Assembly: GCA_009841145.1 (NCBI GenBank)
Contig: VXMJ01000081.1
Location: 13,552 to 77,551 of the forward strand
Source: Caldilineaceae bacterium SB0661_bin_34
GTDB lineage: Bacteria; Chloroflexota; Anaerolineae; Caldilineales; Caldilineaceae
DNA length: 64,000 bases
Reading direction: 5' to 3'
The notes beneath the pieces were generated by a model. The model was given only the letters and a program-made list of their open reading frames with translations, had not been told where the DNA came from and did no database searches. A program made the translations under genes and the position numbers. Below are positions 25,913 to 34,447 of this stretch, one piece after another. Within the stretch, counting starts at the first letter, position 1, and every line of letters starts with the position of its first letter.

Positions 25913-26467
25913 ATGTTGCCGGACGATTGCCCCCGGCCAAGATTCCGGAGTGTTGCGCTCTACAACGACGAGTTGGGCAAGCTTTCCTTCTGGAGGCCTA
26001 CGGAATGGCACTTGGAGGAGGATTCGGGCCCTTCCCACGCGGTCACCCTGTGGCCTCGTCCGGACGATCCTCTGACCATGATCAGGGTGGAGGTGCGGGA
26101 TTTGCTGCAGCCGCTGGCCGACGGCGAGGAGCAGGTCCTGCTGGACGGAATCCGCGAAGGCCTGGTGTCGCTCGACGACTGTCAGGTACTGACTTGGCGT
26201 CAACTGGAGGGCGATGAAATCGGGGACTGGGGCGTCGAGTACCTGTGCCGGCTGCGTCTGGATGATTCCCTGTGTGAGCGGCAGGCCCGCATGTTCATCT
26301 GCGGCCAGGACTTCTACACCGTAACCTTCCAGGGATCGTCCCATACGCAGTTCGAGTACTGGAAGGGCATGTTCGAGTTCGTGATGCTGACCGTGGCCGC
26401 TGTCAATTTTTCGGTGCCTGACTGGTTTGTCGACCAAACCGCGGTGGATGGGGAGACGATTGTGTAG
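25913..26467 (+). CDS. Conserved hypothetical protein, possibly PsbP/Mog1-like fold
   Basis: A 184-residue soluble protein with a strong AAGGAG about nine bases before its ATG. The order of segments, LYNDELGKLSFWRPTEWHLE, then a beta-rich middle with TMIRVEVRDL, and FYTVTFQGSS with FEYWKGMFEFVML near the end, resembles small PsbP/Mog1-type alpha-beta sandwiches (a fold-level guess). No catalytic residues are evident. Its last codons overlap the beginning of the TnpB remnant frame, suggesting the relic abuts the gene end. Confidence 0.75.
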   Translation: MLPDDCPRPRFRSVALYNDELGKLSFWRPTEWHLEEDSGPSHAVTLWPRPDDPLTMIRVEVRDLLQPLADGEEQVLLDGIREGLVSLDDCQVLTWRQLEGDEIGDWGVEYLCRLRLDDSLCERQARMFICGQDFYTVTFQGSSHTQFEYWKGMFEFVMLTVAAVNFSVPDWFVDQTAVDGETIV

Positions 26468-26798
26468 CCGGCTAGGAACACTGACCAGCACACAAAAATG
26501 GCATACCGCGGCAAGTTGTGGCATGTTGCAGGGCACGCGTCGCTGGGACCGGTTTTACTGTCGCGACGGGGTTGTGTTGGACGCGGACACCAATGCCGCC
26601 TGCAACATTCTGGCAAGGCTGTACGACGAGGAGATTACGTTGTACATGCCCTACAGGGAGATGCGCGCCCTGCTCGCGGAACGAACCAGGTCGTCGGTGG
26701 GGACTGCCCGCCCCGGACTCGAGTTGCGGGGGCGTGCAACGCCGTCCCCATCAACCGAGAGCGAATCACCCGCATCCGTTCCGATAGGTACTGGCTAA
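26463..26798 (+). mobile_element. C-terminal remnant of an IS200/IS605-family TnpB (OrfB) protein
   Basis: About 110 codons with the end of a TnpB RNA-guided nuclease: GVVLDADTNAACNILARLYD is the RuvC-III motif (D-x-D-x-NAA-NI) that follows the zinc ribbon, and YMPYREMRALLAERT is the conserved post-RuvC segment. The zinc-ribbon pairs are damaged: CSRLG and FYCRDG each keep the first cysteine but lack the second. Everything upstream (guide-binding core, RuvC I-II) is missing, and no left or right element end or partner tnpA is seen. It lies between a hypothetical gene and the peptide-binding lipoprotein. Confidence 0.65.
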
Positions 26799-26812
26799 GG
26801 GAACAGTTGGTA

Positions 26813-28828
26813 ATGGCTGATTGGACAAGAATGGATCGGCGTGCCTTTCTCAAGGGCACCGCCATGGCTTCGGCGTCGTTGGCCGTCACCGCCTGTTCAA
26901 GAGCCAGATCGAGAGGCGAACCGGATGGGCCGGATGCCATGTCCATGGAAGATGCTCCCGTCGTCGGCATGGGCAGCCGGTTCGGCGAAGCGCCGATGCT
27001 GGCGGAGAGGGTCGCGGCTGGTGAACTGCCCCCGGTCGAGGAACGCCTGCCATCCAATCCGGAGGTGATTGTGCCCAGGGACGCGGTTGGCGAGTATGGC
27101 GGCCAGTCCGTGGTGGCCATTGGCAACGCCAACCATCTCTTCGGTGATCCCCAGGCCGTGATGGGAACCGAACTCATCCTGCGCATCGACGAGGACTTCA
27201 GCAGCATCCGCGGCGGTCTGGCCGAAAGCTGGGAGTTCAGCGACGGCGGCAAGATCCAGGTGCTGCACCTGCGCCAGGGCCTCAAGTGGTCGAACGGCGA
27301 TCCCTTCACTGCGGATGATTTCGTCTTCGCCTGGGAGGATCTTTGGAACAACGAGGAATTCGCCCCCGGCGGTCCTCCCGGCACTTGGAGCACCGGTTCC
27401 GGTGCCGACCGCAAGCACCTGACCATGGAGAAGGTGGACGAATACACGATCCGCCTGACCTTTGATCAGCCCTATCCGCTCATCATCCTGCACCAGACAT
27501 TCTATGCCGGCTCCCAGGGAGGGCTGTGGCAGCCCTCCAACTACGCCAAGCAGTTCCACCCAAAGCACGCCGACGCGGACGACTTGGCCCAAATGATTGA
27601 GGATGCCGGCTTCGAGACCTGGGATCAACTGCTGCGCGACCGGTGTCGCGTCGGCTCCACCATTCCGGCCCAGGTCGGTCTGCCGGGCATGACTGCGTTC
27701 ATCCGGGTCGATGATGCGCCCGACCACCACACCTACGAACGGAATCCCTACTACTGGAAGGTGGACACGGAAGGCAACCAGCTTCCGTACATCGATTCCA
27801 CGCTGGTCCACATTATCAGCGACCGCGAGGTCTCGCTGGCCCGGCTGATTGCCGGAGAACTGACCTTCTCCGGCCGTCAGGCTCAGCTCCAGGACATGGA
27901 GCTGTACGGACAGAACATCGACTCGGCCGGCATCAAAATCAAGATGTGGAGTTCCACGTTCCCCGGCAAGACCGTGATCGTGCCCAACCACACGGCCAAG
28001 GATGCCAACCTCCGGGCCTTCTTCCGGAACAAGGACGTGCGCCACGCCTTGTCCGTGGCCTTGGACCGGCACGACATCAACAACACTGTCTACTTCGGCC
28101 TGGGCGAGCCGCGCCAATGGGCGGTCTGGTCCAGTTCCAAGTACTACCGGGACGGAGACGAGGGCCATTGGGCACAACACGATCCGGACATGGCCAATCA
28201 GCTGCTGGACGCGGCCGGCTACGACCAGCGGGACGGTGACGGCTACCGGCTCCATCCGGATGGCACGCGCGTTACTTGGCTTTGCCAACTGGATACGGAG
28301 CAGATCGATGTGGTCCATGTCTTCGAACTCGCCGTCGAACAGTGGCGCAATGTCGGTCTGGAGGCCACCCTCAAGCCCGTCAGCCGAGCGCAACTCAACG
28401 AACTCGTGGCCGCCAATGATGTCGAGATGTCCGGCTGGGAAGGCGACATCTCGGACATTACCTGGGTCTGGACCTCGCGCCTGAACCATCCCAGCCATGG
28501 CAACGTGCGCTGGGGCCGGGCCTGGCAACTTTGGTTCAACGGTGACATCGACAACGAGTTGGCCGAGGAACCGCCGGAAGAGATCAAGTATGTGGACACC
28601 CGATGGCAGGACATGATCGATGCCCTGACCGACGACGAGCATGTAGCTATTGCCCGTGAACTGTGGGACTGGTTCTACGACTACCTGCCCGGCTTCGGCA
28701 CGGTCGGCATTCCCAAGCCGATCGTGATGAAGCAGAACTTCACCAACTTCCCCGACGATGGTGTCTGGGGCTTTAGCGTCATCCGGGCAGTCCCGGTCAA
28801 CCCGGAACAGTTCTTCTTCAAGAGTTGA
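26813..28828 (+). CDS. ABC transporter substrate-binding lipoprotein (SBP family 5, oligopeptide type)
   Basis: A 671-residue extracytoplasmic solute receptor. The N-terminus has a twin-arginine motif DRRAFLKG, a hydrophobic stretch and a lipobox ending VTAC, so it is probably exported folded by Tat and lipidated. The mature part carries family-5 signatures: [40 protein letters not shown] and [18 protein letters not shown]. Such proteins bind peptides, nickel or sugars. Instead of permease genes, only a fragment of an OppF-type ATPase follows, starting at the stop codon, so the transporter is orphaned here. Confidence 0.92.
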   Translation: MADWTRMDRRAFLKGTAMASASLAVTACSRARSRGEPDGPDAMSMEDAPVVGMGSRFGEAPMLAERVAAGELPPVEERLPSNPEVIVPRDAVGEYGGQSVVAIGNANHLFGDPQAVMGTELILRIDEDFSSIRGGLAESWEFSDGGKIQVLHLRQGLKWSNGDPFTADDFVFAWEDLWNNEEFAPGGPPGTWSTGSGADRKHLTMEKVDEYTIRLTFDQPYPLIILHQTFYAGSQGGLWQPSNYAKQFHPKHADADDLAQMIEDAGFETWDQLLRDRCRVGSTIPAQVGLPGMTAFIRVDDAPDHHTYERNPYYWKVDTEGNQLPYIDSTLVHIISDREVSLARLIAGELTFSGRQAQLQDMELYGQNIDSAGIKIKMWSSTFPGKTVIVPNHTAKDANLRAFFRNKDVRHALSVALDRHDINNTVYFGLGEPRQWAVWSSSKYYRDGDEGHWAQHDPDMANQLLDAAGYDQRDGDGYRLHPDGTRVTWLCQLDTEQIDVVHVFELAVEQWRNVGLEATLKPVSRAQLNELVAANDVEMSGWEGDISDITWVWTSRLNHPSHGNVRWGRAWQLWFNGDIDNELAEEPPEEIKYVDTRWQDMIDALTDDEHVAIARELWDWFYDYLPGFGTVGIPKPIVMKQNFTNFPDDGVWGFSVIRAVPVNPEQFFFKS

Positions 28829-29037
28829 GTTTGAGGGCCCGGGCCGCCCGCCCGCACATTGTGCTGGAAGGCGACGTGGCCGAACCTGCCTGTCCATCAT
28901 CCGGTTGCCACTTCCATCCCCGGTGCCGCTATGCCCTCGAGAGGTGTGCGCAGGAAGAACCGGAACTGGTGGACACGGGGAATGGTCATCTGGTGCGCTG
29001 CCTGCGCACGGAGGAGTGGGATCTGGCCGGAGGTTGA
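28825..29037 (+). pseudogene. C-terminal scrap of an oligopeptide ABC ATPase (OppD/OppF)
   Basis: About 60 codons with the oligopeptide-ATPase C-terminal extension: [20 protein letters not shown] with the cysteines that bind an Fe-S cluster or zinc in this domain, then LVRCLR. No Walker A, signature or Walker B motif exists upstream; the sequence is joined directly to the end of the substrate-binding gene (a TTG overlaps its stop). This is best read as the scar of a deletion that removed dppB, dppC, dppD and most of dppF. A short peptide might still be made. Confidence 0.8.
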
Positions 29038-29038
29038 A

Positions 29039-29067
29039 TTGACCGTCGGCCACGATGCTGGTATATT
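29039..29067 (+). promoter_or_regulatory. Sigma70-type promoter upstream of the DksA-like gene
   Basis: TTGACC (29039-29044), a 17-base spacer and TATATT (29062-29067), preceded by an extended -10 TG at 29059-29060. It begins two bases after the OppF fragment and predicts a 5' leader of about 70 bases before the DksA-like ATG. This is the best promoter match I found in the window. Confidence 0.6.
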
Positions 29068-29142
29068 CCGCGCTCAAATTTTTGCGGAACACCCTTGAAT
29101 CAATGAAGGGCCGTCCCGTACGCTCCCCAACAGACAGCAAAA

Positions 29143-29757
29143 ATGGCCGACACCGACAACACCGCAACGCGCCCGGATACCGAGGCCGCAGTCGACACAG
29201 CCGCCCCGGAAGCCAAACCAAAGGCAGCCCGGAAACGGACCACGGGATCTCGCACGCGCCGCGCCGCCAAGGGTACCGGGAATAAGGCCAAGGCCAAGGA
29301 CGGGGCCAAAAAGAGAGTGTCCGTCGCCAAAACCAGGGCGAAGTCGACCAAGGCCAAGGCTCCAACCAGGAAATCCGCCTCCGTAGCTACCGGGCAACCG
29401 GTCGTGCGCAAGCTCACCAAGGCGCAGAACCGCAAGACCCTGCGGGCGGAGTTGGAACGGGTTCAGTCCGAACTCGCCGACCTGCGCTCCACCTTCGACG
29501 GCGAAGTGGACATCGATCCCGAGGAAGGCGACGTCGAGGTGGCCGAGCGCACCAAGAACATCTCTTTGATTCAGATGCTCGAAACCCGAGAGCGCCAGTT
29601 TCTGGATGCGCTGCAATCGGTGGAGTCCGGCGAATACGGCAAGTGCAAACGGTGTCAGGAGGACATCAACCCGGAACGCCTCCAGGCCATTCCGGATGCC
29701 AAGTACTGCATCCGCTGCCAGGAGTTGGTGGAACGATCCCCCTCCCGGCTGTTCTGA
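29143..29757 (+). CDS. TraR/DksA-type zinc-finger protein with a histone H1-like basic N-terminal tail
   Basis: A 204-residue protein in two parts. Residues about 15-85 are a Lys/Ala/Arg/Thr-rich, disordered tail resembling bacterial histone-H1-like proteins. Residues about 90-204 form a DksA/TraR module: a charged coiled coil, then a C4 zinc finger with Cys168, Cys171, Cys189 and Cys192 (CKRC and CIRC). DksA-type proteins bind the RNA polymerase secondary channel; the tail suggests DNA or nucleoid binding as well. It has its own promoter and is followed 41 bases later by the uracil phosphoribosyltransferase gene. Confidence 0.85.
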   Translation: MADTDNTATRPDTEAAVDTAAPEAKPKAARKRTTGSRTRRAAKGTGNKAKAKDGAKKRVSVAKTRAKSTKAKAPTRKSASVATGQPVVRKLTKAQNRKTLRAELERVQSELADLRSTFDGEVDIDPEEGDVEVAERTKNISLIQMLETRERQFLDALQSVESGEYGKCKRCQEDINPERLQAIPDAKYCIRCQELVERSPSRLF

Positions 29758-29798
29758 ACCTTTCCCTGGTCGCCGGACCGAAAATCCACCGAAGGGGC

Positions 29799-30443
29799 AT
29801 GGCGGTCCGTCTCTCCGGCCACCCGTTGGTCCAACACAAGTTGACCCGCTTGCGGGATGTTGGCACACCGCCGCCGGTGTTCCGCCAGTTGGTGCAGGAA
29901 ATCGCCATGATGCTGGCGGTCGAGGCAACCCGCGATCTGCCGCTCGCGCCGACGGTCGTGAACACACCGTTGACCACGGTGTCCGATGCGCCAGTGTGTC
30001 GAACGCAAATCTCACTGGTACCCATTCTGCGCGCGGGTCTGGGCATGCTGCCCGGCGCGTTGGCACTCCTGCCCGATGCCAACACCTGGTTGATTGGCTT
30101 GGAACGAGACGAGGAGTCCCTGGAGCCCCGTGCATACTACAGGAAGATCACGTTCCCCGAAACGACCGATCTGTGCCTGGTCCTGGATCCGATGCTGGCA
30201 ACCGGTGGATCCCTGTGCGCGGCCTTGGCGACGCTGAAGGAGGCGGGGGTGCGGAACCTGCGTTATTTGGGTCTTGTGGCCGCGCCCGAAGGCATCGCGG
30301 CCGTGGAGCGGAGCCATCCCGACACGGATCTCCACATCGGTGTCTTGGATGAACGACTGACGGGGGATGACGACGATCTGCCCAACGGCTATATCTGGCC
30401 GGGTCTGGGCGATGCCGGCGACCGCCAGTTCAGGACGGGGTAG
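29799..30443 (+). CDS. upp: Uracil phosphoribosyltransferase
   Basis: A 214-residue enzyme converting uracil and PRPP to UMP in pyrimidine salvage; the length fits the family. Motifs include LVPILRAGLGM, the PRPP-binding loop LDPMLATGGSLCAAL, and the uracil-binding C-terminal region GYIWPGLGDAGDRQF. The ATG at 29799 was chosen over upstream in-frame codons because MAVRLSGHPLVQHKL matches the usual N-terminus. It is probably cotranscribed with the DksA-like gene. A minus-strand aldo/keto reductase fragment overlaps its last 14 bases. Confidence 0.93.
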   Translation: MAVRLSGHPLVQHKLTRLRDVGTPPPVFRQLVQEIAMMLAVEATRDLPLAPTVVNTPLTTVSDAPVCRTQISLVPILRAGLGMLPGALALLPDANTWLIGLERDEESLEPRAYYRKITFPETTDLCLVLDPMLATGGSLCAALATLKEAGVRNLRYLGLVAAPEGIAAVERSHPDTDLHIGVLDERLTGDDDDLPNGYIWPGLGDAGDRQFRTG

Positions 30444-30573
30444 TTGCAGCGGACTGTAACGTCCCGAAGTTGTTCCACAGACCCAGCGAAACAGCCGGCA
30501 GCAGCAGGCCGCTCAAACCGCAACGGCGGTACTCCATGCTGTGGTAACGATTGGAGGCGGGCGAGTAGGCCAT
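30430..30573 (-). pseudogene. N-terminal fragment of an aldo/keto reductase (YghZ-like)
   Basis: The minus-strand frame starting at ATG 30573 reads SNRYHSMEYRRCGLSGLLLP and then AVSLGLWNNFG, closely matching the first 40 residues of YghZ/L-glyceraldehyde-3-phosphate reductase-type aldo/keto reductases. It then loses similarity and stops. The remaining 280 or so residues are absent, replaced by the upp gene on the other strand. The fragment is too short to be functional and marks a rearrangement boundary. Confidence 0.65.
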
Positions 30574-30659
30574 GAGTAGTGGGTTTGCTTCTGGACGGGA
30601 AGCGGAACCAGGGAATCCCCACATTGCCGGGCTGCCCGTCCCGGTGCGGAGGGTGGGGG

Positions 30660-31619
30660 TCAGAGCGGGACGGTTTCCGGATTGCGACGGACGGATAGGT
30701 GTGCCTGGTCGTCCGCGTGGTAGCTGCTGCGCACGAGCGGACCGCTTTCGACCCAGCGAAAGCCGCGGCGCTCCCCTTCCGCCCGCAGGTCGTCGAATTC
30801 GTCCGGGTGAACATACCGATCCACCGGCAGATGGAACCGGCTCGGTTGCAGGTACTGGCCCATGGTCAGGATTTCAACATCGTGGGCGCGCAGGTCGTCC
30901 ATGACGGCCAGCACTTCCCGACGGGTTTCCCCCAGGCCCAGCATCAAGCCGGACTTGGTCACCGCGCGTCCGTCCAGTTCTTTGGCTCGGCGTAGCAGTT
31001 CCAGGCTTTGTTGGTACCGGGCCTGGGGACGCACCGTCCGGTACAGGCGCGGAACCGTCTCGATGTTGTGGTTGAGAATCTCCGGGCGGGCGGCCAGCAC
31101 CTTGGCCAGGGCCTCGCGGCTGCCCTGAAAGTCCGGGATTAGCACCTCGACCGTACAGCTCGGGATCAGTTCTCGGATCCAGTGAATGCTTTCGGCGAAC
31201 ACCCAGGCGCCACCGTCCGGCTGTTCGTCCCGGTTGACACTGGTCAGGACGGCATGGTTTAGTCCCATGGCCTGCACGCTTTCGGCCACGCGCCGCGGTT
31301 CGTCCGGGTCCAGCTCGCTGCCCCGACCGGTTTTGATCTTGCAGAATCCGCAGCTGCGCGTACAGGTATCGCCCATCAACAGGAAGGTGGCCGTGCCCCG
31401 CGCCCAGCATTCGGCAAGGTTGGGGCACAGGGCCTCTTCGCACACGGTGTGCAGCGACTGGCCGCGAAACAGGTTGTGCAGTTCCCGCACCTTTGGACTG
31501 TCGGCGGGACGCACCCTCAGCCAGGGAGGCCTGCGGCCGCGCGTCAGGTTGCCTGCGGCGGCAGGTCTTGCCTCAAGGGCGATGGTCTGGCCGGTGGGAG
31601 GCTTGGTGGACAGGGTCAT
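30660..31619 (-). CDS. lipA: Lipoyl synthase
   Basis: A 319-residue radical-SAM enzyme that inserts two sulfurs into octanoyl groups on lipoyl domains. Both clusters are visible: the auxiliary cluster [12 protein letters not shown] (C-x4-C-x5-C) and the radical-SAM CTRSCGFC (C-x3-C-x2-C). The C-terminal RSSYHADD contributes the LipA-specific serine ligand region. The start codon overlaps the stop of the upstream O-antigen-ligase-like gene (ATGA), so they are coupled. No lipB or pyruvate-dehydrogenase genes are in the window. Confidence 0.95.
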   Translation of the reverse strand: MTLSTKPPTGQTIALEARPAAAGNLTRGRRPPWLRVRPADSPKVRELHNLFRGQSLHTVCEEALCPNLAECWARGTATFLLMGDTCTRSCGFCKIKTGRGSELDPDEPRRVAESVQAMGLNHAVLTSVNRDEQPDGGAWVFAESIHWIRELIPSCTVEVLIPDFQGSREALAKVLAARPEILNHNIETVPRLYRTVRPQARYQQSLELLRRAKELDGRAVTKSGLMLGLGETRREVLAVMDDLRAHDVEILTMGQYLQPSRFHLPVDRYVHPDEFDDLRAEGERRGFRWVESGPLVRSSYHADDQAHLSVRRNPETVPL

Positions 31620-33079
31620 GCGGTTTTGGCAACGCCGTGGTCGGAGCGCACCAGGCGCAGGGCTGCCGTGCAGGTGCCCAACAACAACCAGTATAGGGCG
31701 GACATGTGAGGATACAGCAGGTTGACATAGAAGTGGTCGAAGATGCCGGTCATGACCAGGCCAATGACTACGCCTGCCAATCCCAGCACCCAGGGTTCCA
31801 GCGGATGTCCGCGCCACGGGGTTCCCTGGAATTGAAGCAGTGGCGCCAGCAGGATTCCGCAGAACAACAGCAGGGCCGGAACTCCCATCATTGAGGCTAC
31901 GGCCAGATAGACCATGGACACGCCCATCTCCAGGTCCACGCCGGGAGGGCCGAAGAAGCCAATGCCGGTCCAGGGCCACTCCCGCACGATTTCCAAGGCA
32001 TTGGCGTATTCGGTCAGGCGCATGCGCGTGGCCAGGTCCCGGGCCATCAAACCCTCCGCCAGACGTCGGACATAACCCTGTGTTTGGGGCAGCAGGACCA
32101 GCAGCAGGGCCAGTGCTCCGCCCGCCGGCAACAGGATGCGATGGCGGAACACCGCCAGGAACAAACCGATGGTTCCGATGGCCAGGAGGGCGTTGCGGCT
32201 GTAGGTAAGGTAGGTTGCGGCTGCCACCACGGCCAGGGCCAGGCAGGCCGCGATTTGCACCGTGGGTGACTGCCACCGGAAGAGGAAAGGCAGCAGGACA
32301 GCGGCGGTCAGAACGCACCCTGCCCCCAAGAGGTTGGGATCCGTGGACAAACCGATGGCCCGCATGGCCTCCAAGGGGTTGTCGGTGATGTAGCGCAGGG
32401 CAGCATGCCCCTCTGGATAGTCGAATACGGCCAAGCTGCCCAAGATGTCCGCGGCAGCCGTTCGAGGCACAAAGTAAAGGAAGAGCGCAGCCAAGGCTGC
32501 GACGGTGCCGCCGACGGCCAGCGCGTTCACTACGATGCGGATGCGGCGAGCGGTGGTCAGGGTCGTCAGTGCCACCGGAAACAGCATCAGATCCATCAGG
32601 TACTCGGCGGTCTTGCGGACTTCAAAGGCGGACGGCGTCTCGAAGTTGAAGCCCCAGAATACGGCAGCCGTGTACAGAAGCGCGAACAACAGGACCGGGG
32701 CCACACTGAACAGGTGGACCGGCTCCAGTTCCCCCCGGATACCGGCCACCGCCCAGCGCACCAGCACAAGGCCCATAGCGATATTGAGGAGCGATGGTTT
32801 GAGGCCGAAGTCCACTGGCAGCACGGCGAAGGGCAGGAGGACGGCGGTGAGCACCACGGCCGAGAGCCCGCAGTCGGGCCAGCGCAGGGATGCCGCCAGC
32901 ACGGCACCGGCCGCAACCAGCACCACAACGGTCGTGGCGTGGCCGGCTGCAGCCAAGCCGGTTGCAAGCAGGGCCGCCGTGCCAACCGCTGCCAAGGCAA
33001 CAACCGGTCCCCATTGATAATGCGACGGTGCAGGACCTGCGGTGCGGACCGTGAAAGTTGAGTCTTGGAGACTTAGCAC
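31616..33079 (-). CDS. O-antigen ligase/Wzy-type polytopic membrane protein
   Basis: A membrane protein of about 487 residues with ten or more helices and the pattern of O-antigen ligase/polymerase-like proteins: a long periplasmic loop around residues 330-370 followed by [13 protein letters not shown], preceded by the short [13 protein letters not shown] motif. Such proteins ligate or polymerise surface glycans. The start is uncertain: a GTG at 33079 was chosen because sequence further upstream is not membrane-like and overlaps the divergent gene. The end overlaps lipA by four bases. Confidence 0.75.
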   Translation of the reverse strand: MLSLQDSTFTVRTAGPAPSHYQWGPVVALAAVGTAALLATGLAAAGHATTVVVLVAAGAVLAASLRWPDCGLSAVVLTAVLLPFAVLPVDFGLKPSLLNIAMGLVLVRWAVAGIRGELEPVHLFSVAPVLLFALLYTAAVFWGFNFETPSAFEVRKTAEYLMDLMLFPVALTTLTTARRIRIVVNALAVGGTVAALAALFLYFVPRTAAADILGSLAVFDYPEGHAALRYITDNPLEAMRAIGLSTDPNLLGAGCVLTAAVLLPFLFRWQSPTVQIAACLALAVVAAATYLTYSRNALLAIGTIGLFLAVFRHRILLPAGGALALLLVLLPQTQGYVRRLAEGLMARDLATRMRLTEYANALEIVREWPWTGIGFFGPPGVDLEMGVSMVYLAVASMMGVPALLLFCGILLAPLLQFQGTPWRGHPLEPWVLGLAGVVIGLVMTGIFDHFYVNLLYPHMSALYWLLLGTCTAALRLVRSDHGVAKTA

Positions 33080-33145
33080 AGGTATGGAACCGGGAACGGC
33101 AAGGCGTACAGTACGGATCGTTCGACTGACAAGGAGGCAGCAAGC

Positions 33146-33667
33146 ATGCAGGATGGAAGCAAGGCAGCACTCAGGCCCGACACCCTGAATGAGCAGGTGG
33201 GTGTTCTGGTTCGACGGGAGATTGAAGCCCGCATTCTGGGTCCAATGATAGATGCATTCGCGGACGCGTTCGGAAGGGAACGGGTCCTGGAGCTCGTGCG
33301 CTCCACTATTGTGGAGATTGCGCGCAGCCAAGGCCGCGCTATGCGCATGTCCGGCACAGGCAACGATCTGGAGGACTTTGCCGGGACCATGGAGGCCTGG
33401 AAGCGCGGCGGAGCCCTGGAAACCAATATCCTGGCCAACTCCGGGGATTCGTTCGACTTCAACGTGACCCGGTGCCGCTATGCGGAGATGTACCGCGAGA
33501 TTGGCATGGAGGAACTTGGATCAATTCTGTCGTGTGCGCGCGACTACGCTCTGATCGAGGGCTACAACGACTCGGTGGATCTGACACGGACGCGGACCAT
33601 CATGGAAGGTGCCCCCCATTGCGACTTCAGGTACCGCCTGCGCGCGCCAGTGGATCTGGAGACCTGA
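33146..33667 (+). CDS. L-2-amino-thiazoline-4-carboxylic acid hydrolase-family protein
   Basis: A 173-residue protein of the ATC-hydrolase family, named for the enzyme that opens the thiazoline ring of ATC to S-carbamoylcysteine. Family features are the helical N-terminus, FDFNVTRCRYAEMYREIG, an ILSCARDYALIEGYN segment and a terminal HCDFRYRL motif; the paired Cys residues are candidate catalytic or metal positions. A strong AAGGAGG lies nine bases before the ATG. In unrelated bacteria the family often has no link to ATC metabolism, so the substrate is open. Confidence 0.78.
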   Translation: MQDGSKAALRPDTLNEQVGVLVRREIEARILGPMIDAFADAFGRERVLELVRSTIVEIARSQGRAMRMSGTGNDLEDFAGTMEAWKRGGALETNILANSGDSFDFNVTRCRYAEMYREIGMEELGSILSCARDYALIEGYNDSVDLTRTRTIMEGAPHCDFRYRLRAPVDLET

Positions 33668-33703
33668 CGCCTCGACATGCCTGGTCGGCGGATGAGGTAC
33701 ACC

Positions 33704-34447
33704 TCAGGCCCCCGGTCTCCGGGATGAGTCCAGGATCCATGGTTGGTCATCCGCGAGCCTACCAAACGGGTCTTCCGTCTGTCGGCGCCAAGTCTGTACG
33801 AACGCCACCATTTCGCGGTACCGCATGCGGGCAACTCGCAGAGCCGGTTCGGTGTTCATGCTCTCGGCGGTCCTGGCAACGAATTCGAGCGTATAGGACT
33901 CGGCCAGCTCCAGACGCTCCGTCTGCGAAAGGTGCATGGCCCGTGCCGTCCCCAGAATGTGGGCCAGTTGCGGAACACCGAGCTTGGTGAGCTTGTCCGC
34001 GTCCCATAGAATCGCCGCCTCAAGGGGTTCCAGCGGCTTGTTTCTCCGTCCCGACGAAAATCCCTCATGCAGGCGAATGGCGGTGTCCACGGTCCCAATC
34101 TTGTGCTGTGGGAAGTCCGTTGCTTTCAGAACCTGTACAGCCTCGGCCGCCCCGCGCCGGCCGTGCTGATCCTCCAGCTTGCGAATGTCGTGCAGCCAAG
34201 CCGCGGCCACGCAGGCATCTTCGTCCGCACCCAACCGCTGGGCCAGTAGCCTCGCATTCTCGACCACGTCCTTGACGTGTTCCCAACGGTATCGGTACGG
34301 CAATGGCGCATCGGCCGGCAGGTTCCAGTCCAGCTCCTCTTCCTGGCGGGACCGCTTGTCCGCCAGGGCGCGGCAGAGGTTTTCCCAGCCCTGGCCATCA
34401 CTGCAAGGCAGGGATGCGTCCCTGTAGCCCAACTCGGGGGCAGCCAT
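33704..34447 (-). CDS. HD-domain phosphohydrolase-like protein
   Basis: A 247-residue protein with an HD-superfamily core: His in WEHVKDVVENAR, the metal-binding pair in AAWLHDIRKLED, a later His in AIRLHEGF, and the Asp in ILWDADKLTKLG. The order matches YedJ/MJ0835-type HD hydrolases acting on nucleotides or phosphomonoesters. Its ATG shares one base with the stop of the upstream uxuA-like gene (TGATG), so translation is coupled. A role in the same sugar-acid pathway is possible but unproven. Confidence 0.85.
   Translation of the reverse strand: MAAPELGYRDASLPCSDGQGWENLCRALADKRSRQEEELDWNLPADAPLPYRYRWEHVKDVVENARLLAQRLGADEDACVAAAWLHDIRKLEDQHGRRGAAEAVQVLKATDFPQHKIGTVDTAIRLHEGFSSGRRNKPLEPLEAAILWDADKLTKLGVPQLAHILGTARAMHLSQTERLELAESYTLEFVARTAESMNTEPALRVARMRYREMVAFVQTWRRQTEDPFGRLADDQPWILDSSRRPGA

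Noticed and set aside
26897-29365. Minus-strand open frame of 822 codons across the peptide-binding protein gene
   Set aside because: It is a mirror of the high-GC codon bias of the real gene; no motif, no ribosome site, and it crosses the promoter region at 29039.
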